A stretch of 33,395 nucleotides of DNA from an uncultured Roseburia sp. (GCA_900753715.1 CAAEAE010000141.1:1-33395); one strand, 5' to 3'. Counted from the stretch's first letter, positions 15,849 to 27,157 are shown. Translations and numbers: made by a program. Notes: generated by a model not told the origin, from the sequence alone.

Positions 15849-15910
15849 GCATAAAAAGAGGCTGCCGCCTCACAAACTTTCGTCCGTGAGGTGGCAGCCT
15901 CTTTTTATGC
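15849..15910 (-). terminator. rpoC terminator, very long bidirectional hairpin
   Basis: Arms of 25 bases (15849-15873 and 15886-15910) pair with a single C/T mismatch (G-U on one strand). The outer part is GCATAAAAAGAGGC/GCCTCTTTTTATGC, giving T runs on both strands. It lies 23 bp after the rpoC stop, so it should isolate the polymerase operon from the transporter operon. Confidence 0.9.
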
Positions 15911-15932
15911 ACTGCGGTATTCCGCTGCGTCT

Positions 15933-18900
15933 TTATTCTTCTACGTTGTCGGAAGCATATTCTTCTTCCATCATGTCATCCATGTCGTCGAAGTCATCGT
16001 AATCGTCAAACATTAACTCATCATCTTCGTTAATATCAGAGTCAAGTTTAATATTGCGGTAACGTTTCATACCAGTTCCTGCCGGAATCGGCTTACCGAT
16101 AATTACGTTCTCCTTCATACCGATTAACGGATCAATCTTTCCTTTGATTGCAGCTTCTGTCAGAACCTTTGTGGTCTCCTGGAAGGATGCTGCTGACAGG
16201 AAAGAGTTGGTAGCTAAGGATGCCTTTGTGATACCGAGAAGAATCTGAGTACCCTCTGCAAGCTCCTTGCCCTCTTTTTCAAGCTGTTCGTTGATATCCT
16301 CGAACTCCAATGTATCCATCAGGGTTCCCGGAAGCATATCAGAATCACCGTTTGTCTCAACGCGAATCTTCTGTAACATCTGGTGTACAATTACCTCAAT
16401 GTGCTTATCGTTGATTTCTACACCCTGTAAACGGTATACACGCTGAACTTCGCGAAGCATGTAATCCTGAACGGCACGAACACCCTTAATCTTTAAGATA
16501 TCATGCGGATTTACAGAACCTTCTGTCAGCTCATCACCGGCTTCAAGCACTGCTCCGTCCATAACCTTGATACGGGAACCGTAAGGAATTAAGTATGCCT
16601 TGGATTCTCCGGTCTCACTGTTTGTCACAACGATTTCACGTTTCTTCTTGGTGTCTTTGATGGTGGCTACACCGCCGAACTCTGTGATAATTGCAAGTCC
16701 CTTCGGCTTTCTAGCCTCAAAAATTTCCTCGACACGAGGAAGACCCTGTGTAATATCGTTACCTGCCACACCACCGGTATGGAAGGTACGCATGGTAAGC
16801 TGTGTACCCGGCTCACCGATAGACTGTGCTGCGATAATACCGATTGCCTCACCAACCTGAACTGCCTGACCGGTTGCCATGTTGGCACCGTAACACTTCG
16901 CGCAGACACCCATATGGGTACGGCAGGATAATACAGTACGAATCTTAATCTTGGTAAGCGGTTCGCCCTTCTCGTCAACACCCTTGCTCATGATGGATGC
17001 TGCACGTTTCGGGGTAATCATATGGTTTGCCTTAACTAACACATTTCCTTCTGCATCGCAGATTGTGTTGCAGGAGAAACGTCCTGTAATACGCTCCTGA
17101 AGGCTCTCGATTTCTTCTTTTCCATCCATGAATGCGGTTACCCACATACCCGGAATCTCTCTGTCTGTTCCCTCACAGCAATCTGACTCACGAATCAGCA
17201 TATGCTGGGAAACATCTACCAGACGTCTGGTCAGGTAACCAGAGTCAGCGGTACGAAGTGCGGTATCGGACAGACCTTTACGTGCTCCATGTGCAGACAT
17301 GAAGTACTCCAATACGTCAAGACCTTCACGGAAGTTTGACTTAATTGGCAGCTCGATGGTTCTACCGGTTGTATCTGCCATCAAACCACGCATTCCGGCA
17401 AGCTGTTTAATCTGCTTATCAGAACCACGGGCTCCGGAATCAGCCATCATGAAGATGTTGTTGTACTTATCCAGTCCGGAAAGCAGTGCATGAGTCAGCT
17501 CATCATCGGTTTCCTTCCAGGTCTCAACAACCTCTTTGTAACGCTCTTCCTCGGTAATTAAACCACGCTTATACTGCTTGGTAATTCTGTCTACCGTATC
17601 CTGTGCGTTCTTAATCATCTCAGGCTTCTGCGGCGGTACGGTCATATCGGAAATGGATACTGTCATCGCTGCTCTGGTGGAATATTTGTATCCCATTGCC
17701 TTAACAGCATCAAGTACCTCAGCGGTCTTGGTTGCACCGTGGATATTGATAACCTTCTCCAAAATCTGCTTATTCTGTTTCTTAGCAACTAAGAAATCTA
17801 CTTCCAGTTTTAACTCATTGCCCGGAATACTTCTGTCTACGAATCCTAAATCCTGCGGAATGATTTCATTGAAAATGAAACGTCCCAGAGTAGATTCTAC
17901 ATTTCCGGTTAAAGAGGTTCCATCCGGCATCTTCTTTGTCATGCGGACAGTAATCTTGGAATGAAGGGTAATTACTCCGTTCTCGTAAGCAAGAATTGCC
18001 TCGTTTACGCTCTTGAAGAATTTGCCTTCTCCCTTTGCTCCCGGTCTCTCCTGTGTCAGATAGTAGATACCAAGGACCATATCCTGAGAAGGAACGGCTA
18101 CAAGTCCACCATCGGACGGTTTTAACAGGTTGTTTGGTGAAAGGAGCATAAAACGGCACTCAGCCTGTGCTTCCACGGAAAGCGGAAGATGCACAGCCAT
18201 CTGGTCTCCATCGAAGTCGGCGTTAAATGCGGTACATACCAACGGATGCAGCTTAATTGCCTTACCTTCTACCAGAATCGGCTCAAATGCCTGGATACCA
18301 AGACGATGCAGTGTAGGAGCACGGTTTAACATTACCGGATGCTCTTTGATAACATCCTCTAATACATCCCATACTTCTGTCTGAAGACGCTCTACCATCT
18401 TCTTTGCACTCTTGATATTGTGTGCGGTTCCGTTTGCAACCAGCTCTTTCATAACGAAAGGCTTAAACAGCTCGATTGCCATTTCCTTCGGCAGACCACA
18501 CTGATAAATCTTTAATTTCGGCTCTACACAGATAACGGAACGTCCTGAGTAGTCGACACGTTTTCCTAACAGGTTCTGACGGAAACGTCCGGATTTACCC
18601 TTTAACATATCGGACAGGGATTTTAATGCTCTGTTACCCGGTCCTGTTACAGGACGTCCACGACGGCCATTGTCGATTAACGCATCAACAGCTTCCTGTA
18701 ACATACGTTTCTCGTTACGCACGATGATGTCTGGTGCGCCTAACTCTAACAGTCTTCTCAGACGGTTATTACGGTTGATAATTCTGCGGTATAAGTCATT
18801 TAAGTCAGATGTTGCAAAACGACCACCATCCAACTGAACCATTGGGCGTAAATCTGGCGGAATTACCGGAATTACGGTCATAATCATCCACTCCGGCTTA

Positions 18901-19586
18901 TTTCCTGACTCACGGAATGCTTCGACTACTTCAAGTCTCTTGATGATACGGGCACGCTTCTGTCCGGTTGCCTTCTCTAACTCAGCCTTAAGTTCAGCAG
19001 AATCCTTCTCCAGGTCAATTGCCTGTAGAAGTTCCTGAATCGCCTCAGCACCCATACCAACACGGAATGAACTGCCATACTGCTCTCTTGCTTCCTGATA
19101 CTCGCTCTCTGAAAGCACCTGTTTGTACTGCAGTGCTGTATTGCCTGCTTCAAGTACGATGTAAGAAGCAAAATACAATACTTTCTCCAATGTTCTCGGA
19201 GACAGGTCGAGAATCAGTCCCATACGGGACGGAATTCCCTTGAAGTACCAGATGTGGGACACCGGAGCTGCTAACTCGATGTGTCCCATGCGCTCTCTAC
19301 GCACACTTGCCTTTGTAATCTCAACACCACAACGGTCGCAGACTACGCCTTTGTAGCGGATTTTCTTATATTTTCCACAATGACATTCCCAGTCCTTGCT
19401 CGGTCCGAAAATCTTCTCGCAGAATAAACCGTCTTTTTCCGGCTTTAAAGTTCTGTAGTTAATCGTCTCAGGCTTCTTTACTTCGCCTCTGGACCATTCT
19501 CTGATTTTCTCCGGTGATGCCAAACCAATCTTGATGGCATCAAATGAGATAGACTGCTCTGTCGCATCTTTATTTAATTCTGGCAT
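15933..19586 (-). CDS. rpoC: DNA-directed RNA polymerase subunit beta'
   Basis: The 1217-residue protein contains the beta' zinc site C68, C70, C83, C86 (CHCGKYKK...CDRCG) and the catalytic [12 protein letters not shown] loop binding Mg with three aspartates (about residues 450-465). It also has the second zinc site including [11 protein letters not shown], and trigger-loop text [28 protein letters not shown]. Length matches Firmicute beta'. AGGGAG precedes the ATG. It ends in a strongly acidic tail ([20 protein letters not shown]). It starts 46 bp after rpoB. No rpsL, rpsG or fusA follows. Confidence 0.98.
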   Translation of the reverse strand: MPELNKDATEQSISFDAIKIGLASPEKIREWSRGEVKKPETINYRTLKPEKDGLFCEKIFGPSKDWECHCGKYKKIRYKGVVCDRCGVEITKASVRRERMGHIELAAPVSHIWYFKGIPSRMGLILDLSPRTLEKVLYFASYIVLEAGNTALQYKQVLSESEYQEAREQYGSSFRVGMGAEAIQELLQAIDLEKDSAELKAELEKATGQKRARIIKRLEVVEAFRESGNKPEWMIMTVIPVIPPDLRPMVQLDGGRFATSDLNDLYRRIINRNNRLRRLLELGAPDIIVRNEKRMLQEAVDALIDNGRRGRPVTGPGNRALKSLSDMLKGKSGRFRQNLLGKRVDYSGRSVICVEPKLKIYQCGLPKEMAIELFKPFVMKELVANGTAHNIKSAKKMVERLQTEVWDVLEDVIKEHPVMLNRAPTLHRLGIQAFEPILVEGKAIKLHPLVCTAFNADFDGDQMAVHLPLSVEAQAECRFMLLSPNNLLKPSDGGLVAVPSQDMVLGIYYLTQERPGAKGEGKFFKSVNEAILAYENGVITLHSKITVRMTKKMPDGTSLTGNVESTLGRFIFNEIIPQDLGFVDRSIPGNELKLEVDFLVAKKQNKQILEKVINIHGATKTAEVLDAVKAMGYKYSTRAAMTVSISDMTVPPQKPEMIKNAQDTVDRITKQYKRGLITEEERYKEVVETWKETDDELTHALLSGLDKYNNIFMMADSGARGSDKQIKQLAGMRGLMADTTGRTIELPIKSNFREGLDVLEYFMSAHGARKGLSDTALRTADSGYLTRRLVDVSQHMLIRESDCCEGTDREIPGMWVTAFMDGKEEIESLQERITGRFSCNTICDAEGNVLVKANHMITPKRAASIMSKGVDEKGEPLTKIKIRTVLSCRTHMGVCAKCYGANMATGQAVQVGEAIGIIAAQSIGEPGTQLTMRTFHTGGVAGNDITQGLPRVEEIFEARKPKGLAIITEFGGVATIKDTKKKREIVVTNSETGESKAYLIPYGSRIKVMDGAVLEAGDELTEGSVNPHDILKIKGVRAVQDYMLREVQRVYRLQGVEINDKHIEVIVHQMLQKIRVETNGDSDMLPGTLMDTLEFEDINEQLEKEGKELAEGTQILLGITKASLATNSFLSAASFQETTKVLTEAAIKGKIDPLIGMKENVIIGKPIPAGTGMKRYRNIKLDSDINEDDELMFDDYDDFDDMDDMMEEEYASDNVEE

Positions 19587-19632
19587 TTTGACACTCCCTT
19601 CACCTTGTTCTCACGCCTTTCGGCTGCACTGT

Positions 19633-22600
19633 TTATTTATCATCAAGAACGTCGTCTGTAAAGTCGTCGAAATCATCTGCGTCCTCATCGTCCTCAAAAT
19701 CATCTTCCTCAACATCTACCAGTTCTTCGTTCTCTGCGTCAAATTCCTTCTGGGAGAATCCCATCTTTGCAAAAGAATCACTGTCTTCAAATGCAAAGTC
19801 TTTATCGCCGGAAATAATGGAATTCAAATCTGTATTTCCGTACTCGCTGGTCTCCATCAGCTCAACTTCGTTTCTGTCCTCATCTAACAGCTTCACATCC
19901 AGACCAAGGGACTGTAACTCTTTTAACAATACCTTGAAGGACTCCGGAATACCCGGCTCAGGGATGTTATCTCCTTTGATGATTGCCTCGTAAGTCTTAA
20001 CACGTCCTACGACATCATCGGATTTCACGGTCATAATCTCCTGTAAGGTATAGGAAGCACCATATGCCTCAAGAGCCCAAACCTCCATCTCTCCGAAACG
20101 CTGTCCACCGAACTGTGCTTTACCACCGAGCGGCTGCTGTGTAACCAGAGAGTAAGGACCGGTAGAACGTGCATGAATCTTATCGTCTACCAGGTGATGC
20201 AGTTTGAGGTAGTGCATGTGTCCGATGGTAACCGGTGAATCAAACGGCTCTCCGGTACGTCCATCACGAAGCTGTACCTTTCCGTCGCGGGAAATCGGAA
20301 CACCTTTCCACAGCGCACGGTGTGCACGGTTATCGGAAAGATATTTCATAACGTCTTCTCTTAAGATATCTTTGTATTTATCTTCAAAATTCTCTGTCTT
20401 GCCCTCTTCTTCGGCTTCTGCTGCGTCAAACGGCATATTTACATAGTCATTTGCCAGCTCCAGAGTATCCTGAATATCAATTTCCTTTGCACCATCAAAT
20501 ACCGGAGTCTCAATGTTAAAGCCAAGTGCCTTTGCAGCAAGACTTAAGTGAATCTCCAAGACCTGACCGATATTCATTCGGGACGGCACACCAAGAGGAT
20601 TTAATACGATATCAAGCGGACGACCGTTCGGAAGGAATGGCATATCCTCTACCGGAAGTACACGGGAAACCACACCCTTGTTACCATGACGTCCAGCCAT
20701 CTTATCACCGACAGAAATCTTTCTCTTCTGTGCAATGTAGATGCGGACTGCCTGGTTGACACCCGGAGACAGCTCATCACCATTTTCTCTTGTAAATACC
20801 TTGGCATCTACTACGATACCATACTCACCGTGCGGTACTTTTAATGAGGTATCACGTACTTCTCTTGCCTTCTCACCGAAGATTGCGCGAAGCAGTCTCT
20901 CCTCTGCGGTAAGCTCAGTCTCTCCCTTCGGAGTAACCTTTCCGACTAAGATATCACCGGCACGTACCTCAGCACCGATACGGATAATTCCTCTCTCATC
21001 GAGGTCTTTTAACGCATCATCGCCGACACCCGGAACATCTCTTGTAATCTCTTCCGGTCCTAACTTCGTATCACGCGCTTCTGCCTCGTATTCCTCAATG
21101 TGGATAGAGGTATATACATCGTCTTCTACCAGACGCTCGCTTAACAATACGGCATCCTCGTAGTTGTAACCTTCCCATGTCATAAATCCGATTAACGGGT
21201 TCTTACCTAATGCAAGCTCACCATTCTTGGTGGATGGTCCATCTGCGATTACCTCACCTGCATTTACGTGGTCGCCCTTAAATACAATTGGACGCTGGTT
21301 GTAGCAGTTGGACTGGTTACTTCTTGAGAACTTGGTCAGCTTGTATACATCTCTGCCGCCCTCTTCATTCTTGATGATAATCTGGTTGGATTCAGAGCTT
21401 TCTACAATACCTGCCTTCTTTGCAACCACACAGACACCTGAGTCAACGGCTGCCTTTGTCTCCATACCGGTTCCTACAACCGGTGCTTCAGTTGTTAAAA
21501 GCGGCACTGCCTGACGCTGCATGTTGGAACCCATCAGAGCTCGGTTTGCATCGTCGTTCTGTAAGAACGGAATCAAAGCGGTAGCAACAGAGAACACCAT
21601 CTTCGGGGAAACGTCCATGTAATCAAACATAGTTTTCTCGTATTCCTGTGTCTCATCCAGGTAACGTCCGGATACGGAATTACGTACGAAATGTCCTTCC
21701 TCATCCAACGCCTCGTTTGCCTGCGCTACATGGTAATTATCCTCTTCGTCTGCGGTCATGTATACAACTTCGTCTGTGACACGCGGATTCTTTGAATCTG
21801 TTTTATCAATCTTACGATATGGTGCCTCAATGAAACCATATTCGTTAATTCTTGCATAACTTGCCAGAGAGTTGATAAGACCGATGTTTGGTCCCTCAGG
21901 CGTCTCAATCGGGCACATTCTTCCATAATGAGAGTAATGGACATCTCGTACCTCGAATCCGGCACGGTCTCTGGAAAGACCGCCTGGTCCTAATGCGGAA
22001 AGACGTCTCTTGTGGGTCAGCTCACCAAGCGGGTTGTTCTGATCCATGAACTGTGACAGCTGGGAAGAACCGAAGAACTCTTTCACTGCTGCGGTTACCG
22101 GCTTAATGTTGATTAAGCTCTGCGGAGAAATTCCATCTAAATCAAGTGTTGTCATTCTCTCGCGAACAACTCTCTCCAGACGGGAAAGTCCGATACGGTA
22201 CTGGTTCTGTAACAATTCACCGACAGCACGGATACGACGGTTACCCAAATGGTCAATATCGTCATCATGTCCGATGCCATATTCCAGATGCATATTGTAG
22301 TTGATAGATGCAAAAATATCGTCTTTTGTAATATGTTTCGGAATCAAATCATGTACATTTTTACGGATTGCTTCCTTTAAATCGTCCACATCCGGGTTTT
22401 CTTCCATAAGCTGTGCAAGAACCGGGTAATATACAAGTTCTGTAATACCAAGCTCTTTCGGCTCACAGTCTACATAGTGCTTTAAATCTACCATCATAGA
22501 AGAAAGCACCTTGATATTTCTGGTCTCGCCCTGAATCCATACATACGGAACAGCCGCATTCTGAATCTCATCAGCCAGTTCTCTTGTTACTTCTGTTCCT

Positions 22601-23529
22601 GCCTCTGCGATGATTTCTCCTGTTGTAACATCAACAACATCCTCTGCAAGAACCTGTCCTTTGATACGATTCTTGAGCGCAAGTTTCTTGTTGAACTTGT
22701 AACGTCCTACCTTTGCAAGGTCGTATCTTCTCGGGTCAAAGAACATAGCATTAATAAGGCTCTCCGCACTCTCAACAGTAAGCGGCTCGCCTGGTCTGAT
22801 TTTCTTATATAATTCGAGAAGTCCCTCTTCATAGTTCGTTGCAACATCCTTGCCAAAGCTTGCAACAATCTTCGGCTCCTCGCCAAACAAATCAATAATC
22901 TCCTGGTTGGAACCGATTCCAAGTGCACGGATTAATACGGTAATCGGCACTTTTCTGGTTCTGTCTACACGAACATAGAAAACGTCATTGGAGTCTGTCT
23001 CATACTCTAACCATGCTCCACGGTTAGGGATTACGGTACAGGAAAACAGTTTTTTACCCACTTTGTCATGAGCAATTCCGTAATAGATACCCGGAGAACG
23101 CACAAGCTGGCTGACGATAACACGCTCTGCGCCGTTGATTACAAACGTACCGGTCTCTGTCATCAGAGGAAGGTCACCCATGAAAATTTCATGTTCATTG
23201 ATCTCATCGGTCTCTTTGTTATGAAGTCTTACTTTTACTTTCAACGGTGCTGCATATGTTGCATCGCGCTCTTTACACTCCGGAATCGTATATTTTACAT
23301 CATCTTCACACAATGTAAAATCCACAAACTCCAGACTCAGATGCCCGCTGTAATCACTGATTGGGGAGATGTCTGCAAATGCTTCTTTTAAGCCCTCTTT
23401 TAAGAACCACTGATAGGAATCCTTCTGGACTTCAATCAGGTTGGGCATTTCCAGAACTTCTTTCTGCCTTGAGTAACTCATACGCAAGCCTTTTCCAGCT
23501 TTCACCGGACGTATTCTGTTTTTCTCCAT
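19633..23529 (-). CDS. rpoB: DNA-directed RNA polymerase subunit beta
   Basis: The 1298-residue protein starts at the ATG at 23529 ([20 protein letters not shown]), after GAGAGGTGA; a longer frame to 23628 runs through the leader and does not match the family. Conserved segments include [22 protein letters not shown], the rifampicin pocket ([10 protein letters not shown] and [12 protein letters not shown] with wild-type D, H and S), [24 protein letters not shown], and [10 protein letters not shown]. No rifampicin-resistance change is visible. The C-terminus carries an extended acidic tail rich in D/E. It catalyses transcription with beta', alpha and omega. Confidence 0.98.
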   Translation of the reverse strand: MEKNRIRPVKAGKGLRMSYSRQKEVLEMPNLIEVQKDSYQWFLKEGLKEAFADISPISDYSGHLSLEFVDFTLCEDDVKYTIPECKERDATYAAPLKVKVRLHNKETDEINEHEIFMGDLPLMTETGTFVINGAERVIVSQLVRSPGIYYGIAHDKVGKKLFSCTVIPNRGAWLEYETDSNDVFYVRVDRTRKVPITVLIRALGIGSNQEIIDLFGEEPKIVASFGKDVATNYEEGLLELYKKIRPGEPLTVESAESLINAMFFDPRRYDLAKVGRYKFNKKLALKNRIKGQVLAEDVVDVTTGEIIAEAGTEVTRELADEIQNAAVPYVWIQGETRNIKVLSSMMVDLKHYVDCEPKELGITELVYYPVLAQLMEENPDVDDLKEAIRKNVHDLIPKHITKDDIFASINYNMHLEYGIGHDDDIDHLGNRRIRAVGELLQNQYRIGLSRLERVVRERMTTLDLDGISPQSLINIKPVTAAVKEFFGSSQLSQFMDQNNPLGELTHKRRLSALGPGGLSRDRAGFEVRDVHYSHYGRMCPIETPEGPNIGLINSLASYARINEYGFIEAPYRKIDKTDSKNPRVTDEVVYMTADEEDNYHVAQANEALDEEGHFVRNSVSGRYLDETQEYEKTMFDYMDVSPKMVFSVATALIPFLQNDDANRALMGSNMQRQAVPLLTTEAPVVGTGMETKAAVDSGVCVVAKKAGIVESSESNQIIIKNEEGGRDVYKLTKFSRSNQSNCYNQRPIVFKGDHVNAGEVIADGPSTKNGELALGKNPLIGFMTWEGYNYEDAVLLSERLVEDDVYTSIHIEEYEAEARDTKLGPEEITRDVPGVGDDALKDLDERGIIRIGAEVRAGDILVGKVTPKGETELTAEERLLRAIFGEKAREVRDTSLKVPHGEYGIVVDAKVFTRENGDELSPGVNQAVRIYIAQKRKISVGDKMAGRHGNKGVVSRVLPVEDMPFLPNGRPLDIVLNPLGVPSRMNIGQVLEIHLSLAAKALGFNIETPVFDGAKEIDIQDTLELANDYVNMPFDAAEAEEEGKTENFEDKYKDILREDVMKYLSDNRAHRALWKGVPISRDGKVQLRDGRTGEPFDSPVTIGHMHYLKLHHLVDDKIHARSTGPYSLVTQQPLGGKAQFGGQRFGEMEVWALEAYGASYTLQEIMTVKSDDVVGRVKTYEAIIKGDNIPEPGIPESFKVLLKELQSLGLDVKLLDEDRNEVELMETSEYGNTDLNSIISGDKDFAFEDSDSFAKMGFSQKEFDAENEELVDVEEDDFEDDEDADDFDDFTDDVLDDK

Positions 23530-23732
23530 TGACGTTTCACCTCTCGTTTTTATTTTGAATCTACCGCACCCAAAAGTCACGGTAAGTGAGCAACCACCAT
23601 TCACTACATCTAGTAGTGTCTCTTGCATATTTTAAGAAAAATACACAAAATGCCTATTTTTCGGGCTTTCTGCTGTCCCTCTCTCCAAAAAAGAACGCAA
23701 TAAGTCCACTGCACCACAATAGTGCAACGTAT
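23530..23732 (-). other. Long untranslated leader of rpoB
   Basis: About 200 nt lie between the predicted transcription start (near 23726) and the rpoB ATG. The stretch has short inverted repeats such as GCAC-TATTGTG-GTGC and AGTGA/TCACT but no T-run terminator or known riboswitch motif that I recognise. A frame starting at 23628 merges with rpoB but lacks support as an N-terminus. Confidence 0.4.
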
Positions 23733-23762
23733 ATGATAGCACAACTTGCCTTAAATCGTCAA
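23733..23762 (-). promoter_or_regulatory. rpoB: Promoter for rpoBC
   Basis: Minus-strand TTGACG (23762-23757), an 18-bp spacer, then TATCAT (23738-23733). It lies between the rplL hairpin and rpoB, giving the polymerase genes an independent promoter. Confidence 0.7.
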
Positions 23763-23825
23763 GTTATTTTTAAATTTTCCGAATATTTTTTTGTTTTATC
23801 GAAAATTACTCTGTAACTTCTGACA

Positions 23826-23866
23826 AAAGAAAGACGCGGCAACCACGTATCATGGTGCCGCGTCTT
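23826..23866 (-). terminator. Terminator/attenuator after rplL
   Basis: AAGACGCGGCA (23831-23841) pairs with TGCCGCGTCTT (23856-23866); an inner CCA/TGG extends it. On the minus strand it is followed by TCTTTTG, a short T run, so partial read-through into rpoB is plausible, as for the rplL-rpoB junction in other bacteria. Confidence 0.75.
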
Positions 23867-23897
23867 CTCTATCCATTCTCTCAGCGATAAGCAATTA

Positions 23898-24275
23898 TTA
23901 CTTAAGAGTAACTTTTGCTCCCTCAGCCTCAAGTTTAGCTTTGATATCATCAGCAGTAGCTTTGTCAGCCTGCTCTTTTAAGATCTTCGGAGCGCCGTCT
24001 ACTAAGTCTTTTGCTTCCTTTAATCCTAAACCAGTTGCCTCACGAACAACTTTGATAACCTTAACCTTGTTCGGTCCTACTTCTGTAAGCTCTACATCGA
24101 ACTCAGTCTTCTCTTCTGCTGCTGCGCCGTCACCAGCACCTGCTGCTGCAACTACAACACCTGCTGCTGCAGATACACCAAACTCTTCTTCACAAGCCTT
24201 TACTAAATCGTTTAACTCTAATACGCTTAACTCTTTGATTGCTTCGATAAACTCAGCGGTTGTTAATTTTGCCAT
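23898..24275 (-). CDS. rplL: 50S ribosomal protein L7/L12
   Basis: The 125-residue protein starts [25 protein letters not shown], has the Ala/Gly-rich hinge [20 protein letters not shown] (about 42-62), and ends with the globular factor-binding domain [42 protein letters not shown]. The ATG at 24275 follows GGAGGAAAATAAGA; the frame extends upstream but that part is not coding. L12 dimers bind L10 and recruit elongation factors to the ribosome. Confidence 0.97.
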   Translation of the reverse strand: MAKLTTAEFIEAIKELSVLELNDLVKACEEEFGVSAAAGVVVAAAGAGDGAAAEEKTEFDVELTEVGPNKVKVIKVVREATGLGLKEAKDLVDGAPKILKEQADKATADDIKAKLEAEGAKVTLK

Positions 24276-24332
24276 TCTTATTTTCCTCCATTTCAATTTT
24301 GAATTTCAATGTTTGTTTTCCTGTAACGGATA

Positions 24333-24881
24333 TTATTCTGCTGCCGGAGCTTCTTCAACTGCCGGAGCCTCTTCTGCTGCTACAGCAGCGTCGGATGCGC
24401 CACCTTTTTCAGCGATCTGATTAAGAACGCGTGCCAGGTTAGCAACCGGAGACTGTAAGCTTCCAAGTAATCTGGAAAGAAGTTCTTCTCTTGACGGAAT
24501 ACTTGCAACTGCTTTCATGCCTTCTGTATCATAGAAGTTACCTTCTACTACACCGGCTTTAATCTCTAATGCCGGAGCTGTCTTAGCAAATTTTGCAAGG
24601 ATTCTAGCCGGAGCAGTTGCATCTGTTGTAGAAATTGCAAATGCGTTCGGTCCTTCAAGTGCTTCTCTTAAGCTCTCGAATTCAGTTCCCTCTACTGCAC
24701 GGCTGACTAATGTGTTCTTATATACTTTATAAGTAACACCAGCTTCTCTTAATGCCTTACGTAACTGTGTATCTTCAGCAACGGTAAGTCCACGGTAGTC
24801 AACAACTACTACAGACTGAGCATCTTTGATGTTTTCAGAAATTTCCTGTACGATAGGCTGTTTTAACTCAACTTTTGCCAC
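24333..24881 (-). CDS. rplJ: 50S ribosomal protein L10
   Basis: The 182-residue protein begins at a GTG (24881) with AGGAGG 10 nt before it. MAKVELKQPIVQEISENIKDAQSVVVVDYRGLTV is the standard N-terminus. The C-terminal helix that docks L12 dimers is followed by an Ala/Glu-rich tail (AAEEAPAVEEAPAAE). It forms the L8 stalk complex with L12 and usually represses its own transcript through the leader upstream, which is present here. Confidence 0.97.
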   Translation of the reverse strand: MAKVELKQPIVQEISENIKDAQSVVVVDYRGLTVAEDTQLRKALREAGVTYKVYKNTLVSRAVEGTEFESLREALEGPNAFAISTTDATAPARILAKFAKTAPALEIKAGVVEGNFYDTEGMKAVASIPSREELLSRLLGSLQSPVANLARVLNQIAEKGGASDAAVAAEEAPAVEEAPAAE

Positions 24882-24944
24882 GAATCGTGCACCTCCTTTT
24901 ATTATTTTTGCATAAAAGACCTGAGGTAATGATTCCTCGAACCA

Positions 24945-25085
24945 TTAAAAAACCTCTCTGCCCGCAGACAGAGAGGTTGATAAATCATTCTTATGACGGT
25001 AAACCGTCGTTAAGATTCCCTCGGCAGGTCATATACGTTACGCCTTGCGGCACCTGCTGTCTTCGGCAATATGCAGCGTTTTTCA
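24945..25085 (-). promoter_or_regulatory. Ribosomal protein L10 leader with attenuator
   Basis: The minus strand contains CCGAAGACAGCAGGTGCCGC near 25040-25063 and CCTGCCGAGGG near 25019-25030, the paired elements of the Firmicute L10 leader that bind L10(L12)4. An attenuator hairpin AACCTCTCTG/CAGAGAGGTT (24951-24978) follows, with a T run just before rplJ. The rplJ start is about 65 nt downstream of the hairpin. Confidence 0.88.
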
Positions 25086-25096
25086 AACGCTAATGA

Positions 25097-25125
25097 AGTA
25101 TAACATTATATATTGGGTTTGTCAA
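25097..25125 (-). promoter_or_regulatory. Promoter for rplJL
   Basis: Minus-strand TTGACA (25125-25120), a 17-bp spacer, then TATACT (25102-25097): a near-consensus promoter immediately ahead of the L10 leader and behind rplA. Confidence 0.88.
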
Positions 25126-25138
25126 CTAAAACTTTTAC

Positions 25139-25834
25139 CTAGTTTGAAATCTTGGTAACATTCAGCTTAACACCCGGTCCCATTGTAGAAGTAAGTGTTG
25201 CGCTCTTGATATACTGACCTTTTAAGCTGGATGGTTTAGCTTTGTTGATAGCGCCCATAAGGGTCTGGAAGTTGTCGCTTAACTGTTCTTCTGTGAAAGA
25301 AGCCTTTCCAACTGGCACGTGGATAATATTTGTCTTGTCCAATCTGTACTCAATCTTACCGGCTTTAATATCGTTAACAGCTTTTGTTACATCCATGGTA
25401 ACTGTTCCAGCCTTCGGGTTTGGCATTAAGCCCTTCGGTCCAAGTACACGACCAAGACGTCCTACAACGCCCATCATGTCTGGAGTAGCAACTACAACAT
25501 CGAAATCTAACCATCCTTCGTTCTGGATCTTCGGAATTAATTCCTCTCCACCTACGAAGTCAGCGCCTGCTGCCTGTGCCTCATCCAACTTGGTTCCCTT
25601 TGCGAATACTAAAACCTTAACAGTCTTACCAGTTCCGTGCGGTAATACTACTGCACCACGAATCTGCTGCTCTGCGTGACGTCCGTCACAACCGGTTCTG
25701 ATGTGAAGTTCGATTGTCTCATCAAATTTAGCTGTAGCGTTTTTCTTAACGAGGCTGATTGCTTCAGCAACATCGTACTGATTAGCCTTGTCAAAAGATT
25801 TTACAGCGTCCTGATATTTCTTTCCTCTTTTCAT
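25139..25834 (-). CDS. rplA: 50S ribosomal protein L1
   Basis: The 231-residue protein starts [30 protein letters not shown], carries the family signature [18 protein letters not shown] (about 120-140) and ends [17 protein letters not shown]. It binds 23S rRNA at the mobile L1 stalk and helps release tRNA. AGGAGG is in place before the ATG. The spacer upstream contains a likely L1-binding motif for autorepression. Confidence 0.97.
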   Translation of the reverse strand: MKRGKKYQDAVKSFDKANQYDVAEAISLVKKNATAKFDETIELHIRTGCDGRHAEQQIRGAVVLPHGTGKTVKVLVFAKGTKLDEAQAAGADFVGGEELIPKIQNEGWLDFDVVVATPDMMGVVGRLGRVLGPKGLMPNPKAGTVTMDVTKAVNDIKAGKIEYRLDKTNIIHVPVGKASFTEEQLSDNFQTLMGAINKAKPSSLKGQYIKSATLTSTMGPGVKLNVTKISN

Positions 25835-25848
25835 TTAAAAACCTCCTG

Positions 25849-25877
25849 GTGGTATTATCGGGAGAAGTCCCTCCCAC
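25849..25877 (-). promoter_or_regulatory. Probable L1 autoregulatory RNA motif before rplA
   Basis: On the minus strand GTGG...CCAC closes an inner GGGAG/CTCCC helix with the asymmetric bulge GATAATA on one side. This two-helix, one-sided bulge arrangement resembles the L1-binding site of 23S rRNA and L1 mRNA sites in Firmicutes. It ends next to the AGGAGG of rplA, so L1 binding would block initiation. A further GCCGCA/TGCGGC hairpin lies at 25906-25921. Confidence 0.6.
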
Positions 25878-25952
25878 GTTTCTAAGTGACCTGCGATGGT
25901 ATATTGCCGCATTATTGCGGCTGTTCCGTGATTTTCACGTATAAAATGCGTC

Positions 25953-26378
25953 TTATTCCTCTACGGTAACGCCCATACTTCTTGCAGTTCCTGCGATCAT
26001 GCTCATAGCTGCCTCAAGAGATGCTGCATTCAAGTCTGGCATTTTTAACTCTGCAATTTCCTGTAATTTTGCTTTGGAAAGTACAGCAACCTTATCTTTG
26101 TTCGGCTTTGCAGAACCAGATTTGATGTTGCAGGCTTTCTTAATCAGGACTGGTGCAGGCGGGGTCTTTGTAACGAAGCTGAAGCTTCTGTCTGCGTATA
26201 CTGTAATTACTACAGGGATGATGAGATCTCCCTGATCAGCAGTTTTTGCGTTGAACTGTTTTGTAAACTCTACAATGTTCACACCATGCTGTCCAAGTGC
26301 CGGTCCGACTGGAGGAGCCGGAGTTGCCTTGCCAGCTGGAATCTGCAATTTAATATATCCTTCTACTTTCTTTGCCAT
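25953..26378 (-). CDS. rplK: 50S ribosomal protein L11
   Basis: The 141-residue protein starts [38 protein letters not shown], with the proline-rich N-domain linker, and ends with the rRNA-binding C-domain ([34 protein letters not shown]). It binds the GTPase-associated centre of 23S rRNA. AAGGAGG lies before the ATG. It follows nusG by 31 bp. Confidence 0.98.
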   Translation of the reverse strand: MAKKVEGYIKLQIPAGKATPAPPVGPALGQHGVNIVEFTKQFNAKTADQGDLIIPVVITVYADRSFSFVTKTPPAPVLIKKACNIKSGSAKPNKDKVAVLSKAKLQEIAELKMPDLNAASLEAAMSMIAGTARSMGVTVEE

Positions 26379-26409
26379 TGGAATTGCCTCCTTAATTCAT
26401 TTTTAAAAG

Positions 26410-26928
26410 CTATTGACACAGCTTTACATCTGCGAAACTTATCTCTACCGGCGTTTCGCGGCCGAATAATTCTACATTGATTGTCACACTCTGCTTGCCC
26501 GGGTTCATCGTCTGGATTACGCCGATTGTGTCCTTCCAGACACCACCTGTCACAACCACAGTATCCCCTTCGTCAAAGTCGACTTCAATGTTCTCTGCCT
26601 TGATTCCTAATGGTTTCATTTCCATATCGGTAAGCGGTACGGGCTTTGATCCCGGACCAACAAATCCGGTCACACCACGGGTATTTCTGACAACATACCA
26701 TGTGTCATCATTCATTATCATGTTAATAAGAACGTATCCCGGAAACATCTTCTTTGATACGGATTTTTTTGCGCCATTTTTCATCTCGACAACTTCCTGC
26801 ATCGGAACCCGAACCTCTAAAATCTGGTCTTCCAGATGTCTGTTTTCAATTGTCTTGTCAATGTTCGCCTTTACCTTATTCTCATAACCAGAATAGGTAT
26901 GCACGACATACCAGTGTGCCTCTGCCAT
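26410..26928 (-). CDS. nusG: Transcription termination/antitermination protein NusG
   Basis: The 172-residue protein has the NGN domain (AEAHWYVVHTYSGYENKVKANI, then MFPGYVLINMIMNDDTWYVVRNTRGVTGFVG) and a C-terminal KOW domain (FDEGDTVVVTGGVWKDTIGVIQTMN). The ATG at 26928 is 10 nt after GGAGG; a GTG two codons upstream is a weaker alternative. It binds the polymerase clamp and affects pausing and termination. It lies between secE and rplK as usual. Confidence 0.97.
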   Translation of the reverse strand: MAEAHWYVVHTYSGYENKVKANIDKTIENRHLEDQILEVRVPMQEVVEMKNGAKKSVSKKMFPGYVLINMIMNDDTWYVVRNTRGVTGFVGPGSKPVPLTDMEMKPLGIKAENIEVDFDEGDTVVVTGGVWKDTIGVIQTMNPGKQSVTINVELFGRETPVEISFADVKLCQ

Positions 26929-26944
26929 ATACACTCTGCCTCCA

Positions 26945-27157
26945 TTAAAAACTTAACCCTACAAGGAAATCCACACCATACTGAATAACAAAATCCAGAA
27001 GTGCGATGATAAGACCCAGCACTACGGAAACAGCAACCACTGCGGTTGTCTGTCTTACCAGTGACTTTTTGTCCGGCCAAATAATCTTCTTAAATTCAGC
27101 CGTAAGACCGGAAAACCAGTTTTCCTTTGGAGCTTTGCTCTCGGTTGTTTCTCCCAT
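26945..27157 (-). CDS. secE: Preprotein translocase subunit SecE
   Basis: The 70-residue protein has the short amphipathic helix AEFKKIIWPDKKSLVRQT (about 20-37) and one membrane helix (VVAVSVVLGLIIALLDFVIQYGVDF), the compact Firmicute SecE form. It clamps SecY in the membrane. AAGGAG precedes the ATG. It lies 16 bp before nusG. Confidence 0.95.
   Translation of the reverse strand: MGETTESKAPKENWFSGLTAEFKKIIWPDKKSLVRQTTAVVAVSVVLGLIIALLDFVIQYGVDFLVGLSF

Noticed and set aside
21950..22090. Possible rifampicin-resistance substitutions in RpoB
   Set aside because: The pocket residues read as in sensitive enzymes ([16 protein letters not shown]).
23530..23628. 33-residue N-terminal extension of RpoB
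   Set aside because: It does not match RpoB proteins; [10 protein letters not shown] at 23529 has a proper ribosome binding site and conserved text from there on.
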